Below, in pieces: positions 57,598 through 64,000 of a stretch of 64,000 nucleotides of DNA. Under the pieces are notes generated by a model. It did no database searches. It had not been told where the DNA came from and saw nothing but the letters and a program-made list of their open reading frames with translations. Each line of letters starts with the position of its first letter. The stretch's first letter is position 1. The position numbers were made by a program, and so were the translations under genes. The stretch is taken from contig NZ_JYFC01000003.1 of assembly GCF_000938265.1 (NCBI RefSeq), positions 1 to 64,000 on the forward strand, written 5' to 3'. This DNA is from Agreia bicolorata. Lineage in GTDB: Bacteria > Actinomycetota > Actinomycetes > Actinomycetales > Microbacteriaceae.

Positions 57598-59646
57598 ATG
57601 ACTTCCCCCGAGACCCCCGTCGCCGCAGCCGAGCTGATCGCCCGCTCCAACCGACTCGGACAGGACCCGAAGAACACGAACTACGCGGGCGGAAACACCT
57701 CCGCGAAAGGCACCGCCACCGACCCGGTCACCGGCGAACAGGTCGAGCTCATGTGGGTGAAGGGATCGGGCGGCGACCTCGGCACACTCACCGAGAAGGG
57801 CCTCGCCGTTCTGCGCGTCGACCGCCTGCGCTCGCTCGTGAACGTCTACCCCGGCGTCGACCGCGAAGACGAGATGGTCGCCGCCTTCGACCACACCCTG
57901 TTCGGCAAGGGCGGCGCGGCCCCGTCGATCGACACGGCCATGCACGGTCTCGTCGACGCAGCGCACGTCGACCACCTCCACCCCGACTCCGGCATCGCCA
58001 TCGCCACCGCCGCAGACGGCGAGGCCCTCACGAGCACCATCTTCGGCGACAAGGTCGTCTGGGTTCCGTGGCGCCGCCCCGGCTTCCAGCTCGGCCTCGA
58101 CATCACCGACATCAAGCGCAAGAATCCGGATGCGATCGGCTGCATCCTGGGCGGCCACGGCATCACCGCGTGGGGAGACACGAGCGACGAGACCGAGGCG
58201 AACAGCCTCTGGATCATCGACACCGCCGCCGCCTACATCGCCGAGCACGGAAAGGCGGGGCCCTTCGGCCCTGCCCGTGACGGCTTCGGTGCGCTCGAGA
58301 AGGCGGAGCGCCGAGCGAAGGCCGCCGCCCTCGGCGCCACGATCCGCGGCCTCGCCTCGACCGACGCCCCCAAGGTCGGCAGCTTCACCGACGCCGACGT
58401 CGTGCTCGACTTCCTCGCCTCCAGCGAGGCACCGCGCCTCGCCGAGCTCGGCACCAGCTGCCCCGACCACTTTCTGCGCACCAAGGTCAAGCCGCTGATC
58501 CTCGATCTGCCGGCCGACGCATCCATCGAGGAGTCGATCGCCCGCCTCGTCGAGCTGCACGCCGAGTACCGCGCCGACTACCAGGCCTACTACGACCGGC
58601 ATGCCACGGCCGACTCCCCCGCCATCCGCGGTGCCGACCCGGCGATCGTGCTCGTTCCGGGCGTGGGAATGTTCAGCTACGGCGCGAACAAGCAGACCGC
58701 CCGCGTCGCCGGCGAGTTCTACATCAACGCCATCAATGTGATGCGCGGCGCCGAGTCGCTGTCGAGCTACGCGCCCATCGAAGAGAGCGAGAAGTTCGCG
58801 ATCGAGTACTGGGCCCTCGAAGAGGCCAAGCTGCAGCGGTTGCCCAAGCCCAAGTCGCACGCCACGCGGGTCGCGCTCGTCACGGGTGCGGCATCCGGAA
58901 TCGGCAAGGCCATCGCGACCCGCCTCGCGAAAGACGGCGCGTGTGTCGTGATCGCAGACCTCGACCTCGAGAAGGCTCAGGATGCCGCCGCGCAGCTGGG
59001 ATCGACCGACGTCGCCATCGGCGTGCAGGCCAACGTGACCAGCGCAGACGAGATCCAGGCCGCGATCGACGCCGCCGTTCTGGCCTTCGGCGGACTCGAC
59101 CTCGTGGTGAACAACGCCGGGCTCTCGCTGTCGAAGCCGTTGCTCGACACCACCGAGGGCGACTGGGATCTGCAGCACAACGTCATGGCCAAGGGCTCGT
59201 TCATGGTGTCGAAGGCGGCCGCCAAGGTACTCATCGAGCAGAAGATGGGCGGCGACATCATCTACATCTCTTCGAAGAACTCGGTCTTCGCCGGCCCCAA
59301 AAACATCGCGTACTCCGCGACCAAGGCCGACCAGGCGCACCAGGTTCGCCTGCTGGCGGTCGAGCTCGGCGAGCACGGAGTGAAGGTCAACGGCATCAAC
59401 CCCGACGGCGTCGTACGGGGCTCGGGCATCTTCTCCGGCGGATGGGGCGCCAAGCGGGCCGCCGTCTACGGCGTGCCCGAAGAGGAGCTGGGCGCGTACT
59501 ACGCCAAGCGCACGATTCTGGGCCGCGAGGTGCTTCCCGAGAACGTGGCCAACGCGGTCTCGGTGCTCACAGGAGAAGATCTCACGCACACGACCGGACT
59601 GCACATTCCCGTCGACGCGGGCGTCGCGGCGGCCTTCCTGCGATGA
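57598..59646 (+). CDS. rhaDE: bifunctional rhamnulose-1-phosphate aldolase / lactaldehyde dehydrogenase (RhaD-RhaE fusion)
   Basis: This 682-residue protein has an N-terminal class II aldolase domain (about 1-390) with NTNYAGGNTSAKG and the zinc-ligand segment AAHVDHLHPDSGIAIA. A C-terminal SDR domain (about 420-682) has the NAD motif LVTGAASGIGKAIA, NNAGLSLS, IYISSKNSVFAG and YSATKAD (YxxxK). Proteins of this fusion cleave L-rhamnulose-1-phosphate to dihydroxyacetone phosphate and L-lactaldehyde, and the SDR part oxidises the aldehyde to L-lactate. GGAG lies before the ATG. It precedes rhaB by 34 bp in one operon, behind a DeoR-type operator. Confidence 0.93.
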   Translation: MTSPETPVAAAELIARSNRLGQDPKNTNYAGGNTSAKGTATDPVTGEQVELMWVKGSGGDLGTLTEKGLAVLRVDRLRSLVNVYPGVDREDEMVAAFDHTLFGKGGAAPSIDTAMHGLVDAAHVDHLHPDSGIAIATAADGEALTSTIFGDKVVWVPWRRPGFQLGLDITDIKRKNPDAIGCILGGHGITAWGDTSDETEANSLWIIDTAAAYIAEHGKAGPFGPARDGFGALEKAERRAKAAALGATIRGLASTDAPKVGSFTDADVVLDFLASSEAPRLAELGTSCPDHFLRTKVKPLILDLPADASIEESIARLVELHAEYRADYQAYYDRHATADSPAIRGADPAIVLVPGVGMFSYGANKQTARVAGEFYINAINVMRGAESLSSYAPIEESEKFAIEYWALEEAKLQRLPKPKSHATRVALVTGAASGIGKAIATRLAKDGACVVIADLDLEKAQDAAAQLGSTDVAIGVQANVTSADEIQAAIDAAVLAFGGLDLVVNNAGLSLSKPLLDTTEGDWDLQHNVMAKGSFMVSKAAAKVLIEQKMGGDIIYISSKNSVFAGPKNIAYSATKADQAHQVRLLAVELGEHGVKVNGINPDGVVRGSGIFSGGWGAKRAAVYGVPEEELGAYYAKRTILGREVLPENVANAVSVLTGEDLTHTTGLHIPVDAGVAAAFLR

Positions 59647-59680
59647 TGCTGGTCATGAAGACCTCGTCGAGAAAAGCCGC

Positions 59681-61117
59681 ATGACCGCCGCGGTCGCCGC
59701 CGTCGACCTCGGCGCCACCAGCGGCCGGGTCATGCTGGGCTTCGTCTCGCACAACGAGCTCAGCCTCAGACCGGTCGCACGGTTTCCGAACACTCCCGTC
59801 GCCACGATCGACGGGCTGCACTGGAACATCCTCGAGCTCTATCGCAATGTCGTCGCGGGCCTCGGTGCCGCCGTGCGCGAGGAGCCGTCGCTTCAGAGCA
59901 TCGCCGTCGACTCCTGGGCCGTCGACTACGCCCTGATGCGCGGCAATCGAATGCTCGGAAACCCGTATCACTATCGCGACGAGCGAGGCGACGCCGGAGT
60001 CGAGAAGGTGAGTGCCGTCGTCTCGGCAGCCGAGCTCTACGACGCGAACGGCCTGCAATTCTTGCCGTTCAACACGCTGTACCAATTCGCAGCGGATGCC
60101 GTGGCCGGGTCGCTCGATCAGGCCGAGACCGCGCTGCTCATCCCCGACCTCATCACCTTCTGGCTCACGGGCGTCGCGCGCGCTGAAAAGACGAACGCGT
60201 CGACCACCGGACTGCTCAACGTGCACACCCGTGAGTGGGACGACGCGCTCATCACGCGCCTCGGCCTGCCTCGCGCTCTTTTTCCCGAGCTGGTCGAGGC
60301 GGGCACGCCGATCGGCACCCTGCTGCCGGCCGTCGCATCCGACATCGGCCTGTCGAGCCAGGCCGCCCGGTCGCTGCAGGTGACGGCCGTCGGGTCGCAC
60401 GACACCGCATCCGCTGTGGTCGCCGTGCCCGCGACGGGCGACGACTTCGCCTACATCTCGAGCGGCACCTGGTCGTTGGTAGGCGTCGAACTGCCGAGCG
60501 CCGTGGTGAGCGAGGCGAGCCGCCTGGCCAATTTCACGAACGAGGGCGGCGTCGACGGCCGCGTTCGCTACCTCAGCAATGTGATGGGCCTGTGGCTGCT
60601 CAGCGAATCGGTGCGCACGTGGGAGAAGGCCGGCGGCTGTGCGATCGATCTGCCCGACCTCCTCTCCGAGGCCGCTGCGGTCACCACACCGGTCGCCGTC
60701 TTCGACGCCGACGACGCCCGTTTTCTCGCCCCGGGCGATGTGCCGTCGCGCATCGTCGACTGGTGCGCCTCGAACGGCGTGGATGCTCCCCGTACGAGAG
60801 CAGAATTCGTGCGGTCGATCATCGAGAGCTTGGCTCACGCCTACGCGGCCAAGATCGAGCAGCTCGCCGAACTGTCGGGCCGCAGCATCCGAACAATCCA
60901 CATCGTGGGCGGCGGATCACTCAACGCCCTGCTCTGCCAGCTCACGGCAGACCGCACGGGCCGCACGGTTCTCGCCGGCCCTATCGAGGCGACCGCAATC
61001 GGAAATGTGCTCATCCAGGCTCGCGCCCAGGGCCTTGTGACTGGATCGCTCGAGAGCCTGCGCTCGCTCGTGGCCCAGGCGTTCGCGCCCGTCGTCTACG
61101 AGCCGCGCTCGCGCTAG
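59681..61117 (+). CDS. rhaB: rhamnulokinase (FGGY family)
   Basis: This 478-residue protein is an FGGY carbohydrate kinase with the phosphate-1 motif AAVDLGATSGRVM, the catalytic region SIAVDSWAVDYALM and YHYRDERG. The adenosine motif region is IHIVGGGSLNALLCQLTADRTGRTVLAGPIEATAIGN. The HWNILELYRNV and SGTWSLVGVE segments are typical of RhaB. It phosphorylates L-rhamnulose at O1 for the aldolase encoded just upstream. The ATG at 59681 lies 34 bp after the rhaDE stop. It ends the recognised rhamnose operon. Confidence 0.92.
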   Translation: MTAAVAAVDLGATSGRVMLGFVSHNELSLRPVARFPNTPVATIDGLHWNILELYRNVVAGLGAAVREEPSLQSIAVDSWAVDYALMRGNRMLGNPYHYRDERGDAGVEKVSAVVSAAELYDANGLQFLPFNTLYQFAADAVAGSLDQAETALLIPDLITFWLTGVARAEKTNASTTGLLNVHTREWDDALITRLGLPRALFPELVEAGTPIGTLLPAVASDIGLSSQAARSLQVTAVGSHDTASAVVAVPATGDDFAYISSGTWSLVGVELPSAVVSEASRLANFTNEGGVDGRVRYLSNVMGLWLLSESVRTWEKAGGCAIDLPDLLSEAAAVTTPVAVFDADDARFLAPGDVPSRIVDWCASNGVDAPRTRAEFVRSIIESLAHAYAAKIEQLAELSGRSIRTIHIVGGGSLNALLCQLTADRTGRTVLAGPIEATAIGNVLIQARAQGLVTGSLESLRSLVAQAFAPVVYEPRSR

Positions 61118-61164
61118 GCCCCGCACTTTCGCCAAACCGGACGTGCCGGGCGGGCGCATCCTGA

Positions 61165-61179
61165 TCTGACGTGGTCAGA
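61165..61179 (-). terminator. short hairpin after the MepB-like gene
   Basis: TCTGAC-GTG-GTCAGA (61165-61179) is a perfect 6-bp stem with a 3-base loop, placed five bases past the stop of the minus-strand MepB-like gene. It may terminate that gene and, from the other side, rhaB. Confidence 0.4.
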
Positions 61180-61183
61180 CTTG

Positions 61184-61666
61184 TTAGCGGCGGCTGAACT
61201 TCTTATCGGGGATGAAATCGTTTGTCGGATCGGCCAACAGATCGTTGGCGGCACTCTCGTCGTAGATGCCTCCCCGAGAGATCGGCAGGAACAGCGGCAA
61301 CTGCCAAGCTTGCGTGATCGTGTCTGCCTTCCCGGCCGGGCATACCCAGGGAGGGAAAACCCGAAATTTGAATGCCGCCTTATTTTCTCCTCCTACGGGG
61401 AGCAGCCCGTGACGAATCAACGTCTCACGGGAAAAAATGAAGGCACCGAAGTTCCCGACGTCTCTGACAAACACAATAAGTACGTCGATGCGGTCAAGGA
61501 CCATACCGCGCGATTCGTCAGCGTCACCAACTCGCCAGGTTACTGCCCTATATCCTTCTTTACGCTTCGCGGCCTTAGCTTCCCTAAACCGAACCCTGGA
61601 AGACCCCAGTTCGTGCTCGGGAACCACGGGCGAAGAAAGACGCAGAATCGGTTCTTTATAGGTCAT
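61184..61666 (-). CDS. MepB-like domain protein
   Basis: The 160-residue protein resembles the MepB family by pattern: VRFREAKAAKRKEGYRAVTWRV (family FRxAKxTxxKxGxFVTxWKR), DRIDVLIVFVRDVGNFGAFIFSRETLIRHGLL, and FKFRVFPPWVCPAGKADTITQAWQLPLFLPI (family RVYPPWD..A..TQ.WQ..YF). MepB proteins are small, cytoplasmic and of unknown function. The start is the ATG at 61664-61666 behind AAAGG. The frame is open further upstream but that part lacks similarity. It follows a small HTH protein on the same strand. Base composition is lower in GC than the flanking rhamnose genes. Confidence 0.6.
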   Translation of the reverse strand: MTYKEPILRLSSPVVPEHELGSSRVRFREAKAAKRKEGYRAVTWRVGDADESRGMVLDRIDVLIVFVRDVGNFGAFIFSRETLIRHGLLPVGGENKAAFKFRVFPPWVCPAGKADTITQAWQLPLFLPISRGGIYDESAANDLLADPTNDFIPDKKFSRR

Positions 61667-61718
61667 GCGAGCGCCTTTCACTGCGCGCTCACCTCCTTCA
61701 ATCGAATCCGACCAGCCT

Positions 61719-62129
61719 CTACAAGGAACGCTTTGGATGAAGGCATGAAGCGTCACCCCCCTCGCTGGTCGCCAATAGTCCCGCCACAAGGGCAGATGCC
61801 GGGTAGCCGGTTCGCTTGAGGGCATCTGGCGTTGCGGTTGGGAGCAGGCCGTCCCTCTGCCACATGCTCACCTCGTCCACCGTCACACCCGCAAGCCGTG
61901 CGAACACAGCGACAGAGAGGACACCGTCCACGCTCCTCAGCCGAATCGACTCCGCCCGAACCTGCACCACGTCAGCTATGCTCGCGACCGAAACGCCCGC
62001 ATCGCGACAGCCAGCGAGAAGATAGTGCGTCGTTCGGACTGCGTCGCGAACCTCAGGCCCCACCGCCTTGCTCTCTGCCTCTAGGGCAGAGAGCAACAGG
62101 CAGCGAATTGACGCCGGAACATCATGCAC
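61719..62129 (-). CDS. small helix-turn-helix protein, hypothetical
   Basis: The 136-residue protein starts with GTG (62127-62129) 6 nt after AGGAG. An N-terminal helical part is followed by LSVAVFARLAGVTVDEVSMWQRDGLLPTATPDALKRTGYPASAL, which reads like a MerR-type or excisionase-like winged helix. It probably binds DNA and may control the MepB-like gene 52 bp downstream. I do not recognise a specific family. Confidence 0.5.
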   Translation of the reverse strand: MHDVPASIRCLLLSALEAESKAVGPEVRDAVRTTHYLLAGCRDAGVSVASIADVVQVRAESIRLRSVDGVLSVAVFARLAGVTVDEVSMWQRDGLLPTATPDALKRTGYPASALVAGLLATSEGGDASCLHPKRSL

Positions 62130-62619
62130 CGTGAACTCCTGCTGATATGTAATCCACGTCTCGTGAAGGTCGTGGGTTGTGATTCGATAGGTGGAACGAG
62201 TTGCCTGGTTGGCATCCGAGCATGTGGGCGGTTAACGCGATCACGGGTGTGTCGACCACTTAAGAGAGAGCCGAACGGCCTCTTCGTGACGCGCAAAGCC
62301 AAAGATTTGCAGAAATCTCGCATGTTGCTCGTGGAGGGGCGGGGCTGAATTTTCGACCGGGCCCCAGGTACCACATGCCGCAAGAGGAATTCATACCCGC
62401 GCACGATTCGCTCAGCACCCGAGCTGGGAAGACTGAGGTCACTGCCTCGAGAACGCACAAGCACACATCAATCGTGCAGTACTCGCGCCGTGCACGGCGG
62501 GTGATATTCGGGTGAAATACCGCCGAAGCCACGTCACTCGGCGGCCGGGACCGCGTCACTCACGTTGACGCCACTTCGGGAATTCTCCGTTCCATCATCC
62601 AATCGAAAGGTCTGAATAG
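62130..62619. other. 490-bp gap with a weak third stem-loop relative
   Basis: No gene is supported here. At 62256-62270 CCACTTAAGAGAGAG resembles the CCACCTGAAGAGAGAG tail of stem-loop copy A, and TTCGTGACGC at 62283-62292 matches TTCATGACGC at 54787-54796, at a similar distance. GAGAGCCG-AA-CGGCCTC-like pairing (62265-62282) forms a small hairpin. A GTG at 62286 opens a 20-codon frame only. The region before 62620 must hold the promoter of the ABC exporter genes, but no clear boxes are visible. Confidence 0.45.
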
Positions 62620-63378
62620 ATGACGTCCACAACTCCTGCCCGCAGCGCAGCCCAATTGACGTCGGTGACCAAAACCTTTGGGGTAGCACCCCAGGAGGTG
62701 CAGGCATTGCGTGCGATCACCGTTTCGTTCAACGCCGGCGAGTTCACCGCGATCATGGGTCCGAGCGGGTCGGGCAAGTCAACCCTCATGCACCTGACAG
62801 CCGGGCTCGACCGCGCCACGTCCGGTCAGATACTGATCGGCGACACCGATATAACAGCGCTCGACGACGCTGCACTCACGGTTCTGCGCCGACGCCAGAT
62901 CGGATTCATCTTCCAGTCCTTCAATCTTGTGCCCACCCTCGATGCTATGAGCAACATCGCCCTGCCGTTCGAACTCGACCGACGTGCCATCTCGCCCGAG
63001 GAGCGCAGCTGGATAGACCGCCTCGTCGACGAGCTCGGCCTACGCGACCGGCTCACGCACCGTCCACACCAATTGTCCGGAGGACAGCAGCAACGCGTCG
63101 CGATCGCGCGCGCCCTGGCGACACGGCCCGACCTCATCTTCGCCGACGAGCCGACGGGCGCACTCGACTCGCGGACGAGCCGCGAAGTATTGACCCTGCT
63201 GGCGGACGCATCCACGAAATACGGGCAAAGCATCGCCATGGTGACACACGACCCCGTAGCCGCAAGTTACGCCGATCGCGTGCTCTTCATCGCCGATGGG
63301 CAACTCGTCCATGAATTGCGTCGCAGCTCTGCCGAGGAGATCTCCCGCGCTGCGCTCGAATTGGAGACCCGCTCGTGA
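62620..63378 (+). CDS. ABC exporter ATPase (MacB/LolD type)
   Basis: The 252-residue ATPase has Walker [15 protein letters not shown]-loop [22 protein letters not shown] (the MacB/LolD type), signature [13 protein letters not shown], Walker [17 protein letters not shown] and switch His in [10 protein letters not shown]. Such ATPases power FtsX-like permeases that export peptides, lipids or antibiotics or act in stress sensing. It overlaps the following permease gene (GTGA, 63375-63378). An AAAGG site precedes the ATG. Confidence 0.93.
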   Translation: MTSTTPARSAAQLTSVTKTFGVAPQEVQALRAITVSFNAGEFTAIMGPSGSGKSTLMHLTAGLDRATSGQILIGDTDITALDDAALTVLRRRQIGFIFQSFNLVPTLDAMSNIALPFELDRRAISPEERSWIDRLVDELGLRDRLTHRPHQLSGGQQQRVAIARALATRPDLIFADEPTGALDSRTSREVLTLLADASTKYGQSIAMVTHDPVAASYADRVLFIADGQLVHELRRSSAEEISRAALELETRS

Positions 63379-64000
63379 GCCTCGGCGAGACCCTACGGGG
63401 ACACTGCCCGAGCATTCTCGTCTCAGCGCTCGGCGCGGCGTTCGGCTCCTGCTTGCTCACGACCATCGCTGGCCTTCAATCGAGCATCGAGGGCATATTC
63501 GGTCCAGGAGCCAGCTTCAGAACGGCGGTGTTTCTGCTGCATATCGTCGCGGGTACGTTCTTCGGCATCGCGCTCTTCGTCGGAGCCATCGTCACGGCGA
63601 ATACCTTCTCGGCCGTCGTTGCCGGACGGGTACAGACCATCGCCCTCTATCGCCTTCTCGGGGCCTCGGCGCAATCTCAGCGAAGGGTGTTCCTCCGTGA
63701 GGGTGGCATGGTGGGTATCATTGGCGCCGTCACCGGGGTACTCGTCGGCATCGTCCTCGGGCTCAGCCTGCTCGCCGCGCTCGTGGCGAATGGATCGCTG
63801 ACCGCGGCGCCTGCGTCGGTGCCCGCGACGGTCGCCTTCCCCCTTGTCGCCGGCGTCGTCACGACAACTGCTGCAGCGTGGGTCGGTTCCCGGGCTGTAC
63901 TAGCTGTTTCTCCGCTCCAGGCGATCGAGGCGGCACAGGAGGCCCCTTTCGGTGCCGTTCGTAGACGTGGCATTCGCACAGGCGTCGGTTTCTTCTTCGT
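63375..64000 (+). CDS. FtsX-like ABC permease, N-terminal part (cut by window end)
   Basis: The GTG at 63375 overlaps the ATPase stop. The open frame of about 208 residues to the window end reads [20 protein letters not shown] and contains hydrophobic helices near FRTAVFLLHIVAGTFFGIALFVGAIVTANTF and GGMVGIIGAVTGVLVGIVLGLSLLAALVA. It also has the FtsX cytoplasmic motif RVQTIALYRLLGASAQSQRRVFLREG, and SPLQAIEA, which usually ends a FtsX half. The protein continues beyond the window, probably with a second half. It partners the upstream ATPase. Confidence 0.88.
   Translation, partial: MSLGETLRGHCPSILVSALGAAFGSCLLTTIAGLQSSIEGIFGPGASFRTAVFLLHIVAGTFFGIALFVGAIVTANTFSAVVAGRVQTIALYRLLGASAQSQRRVFLREGGMVGIIGAVTGVLVGIVLGLSLLAALVANGSLTAAPASVPATVAFPLVAGVVTTTAAAWVGSRAVLAVSPLQAIEAAQEAPFGAVRRRGIRTGVGFFF

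Noticed and set aside
57544-59604. 686-codon minus-strand frame opposite rhaDE
   Set aside because: Exactly mirrors the rhaDE gene and has no family similarity; codon third-position bias supports the plus strand.
61181-61819. 212-codon plus-strand frame overlapping the MepB-like gene
   Set aside because: The minus strand shows MepB-type motifs and a ribosome binding site; the plus-strand frame has no domain and begins without one.

Overview
The window is high-GC actinobacterial DNA with tightly packed genes, many ATGA-type overlaps, frequent GTG starts and AGGAG-type ribosome binding sites. The gene repertoire suggests a soil- or plant-associated Microbacteriaceae: the ATP-grasp/alpha-E/transglutaminase cluster, LacI/ROK/RpiR/DeoR-controlled sugar islands, a carbohydrate ABC importer without its own ATPase, and a fused RhaD-RhaE protein. 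This placement is inference from gene content; there is no rRNA marker. I see no tRNA, rRNA, CRISPR array, transposase or phage gene.

Layout. 0-9.7 kb is a core-like region: a lipoate ligase family protein, a predicted amidoligase/peptide-tailoring operon (ATP-grasp, alpha-E, transglutaminase, then an alpha/beta hydrolase), a YceI protein with a membrane acyltransferase, and a NarL-type two-component pair whose kinase has an apparent frameshift in an 8-C run. 9.7-37.3 kb is a large glycoside-utilisation island. It holds a LacI-controlled MFS/Gfo-Idh/GH2 operon, a GH3, an Opp-type ABC importer, two paralogous TetR genes around a GH1-GH3-GH1 operon, two esterases, a GH43, an RpiR regulator, and an amidohydrolase coupled to a Fes-type esterase. 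None of the hydrolases has a visible signal peptide, so the scheme is import followed by intracellular removal of sugar and acyl groups. 37.3-39 kb is a TetR/SDR divergent pair with a very clear promoter-operator.

39.1-50.1 kb is a second sugar island. One strand carries a MalEFG-like importer, a ROK regulator, a pyranose-oxidase-like flavoprotein, a deaminase and a TIM-barrel isomerase/epimerase; the facing strand carries another TIM-barrel protein with a Gfo/Idh dehydrogenase, and a divergent alditol oxidase. Together they look like an oxidative (keto-sugar) route for an unknown glycoside or modified sugar. This is the best candidate here for an undescribed pathway.

50.2-61.1 kb is L-rhamnose catabolism (LacI regulator, rhaI, DeoR regulator, rhaDE fusion, rhaB). 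It is split by a drug-efflux-type MFS gene and a compositionally different two-gene membrane module (54.8-56.3 kb) that is bracketed by two copies of the same stem-loop element. A third, weaker relative of the element lies at 62.2 kb next to a MepB-like/HTH gene pair. The window closes with a MacB/FtsX-type ABC exporter cut by the window end. Several palindromic elements recur in gaps: an interspersed repeat family at 41.1 and 52.5 kb, a 104-bp nested inverted repeat at 50.1 kb, and a 20-bp-arm palindrome at 2.1 kb with a partial relative at 57.5 kb.
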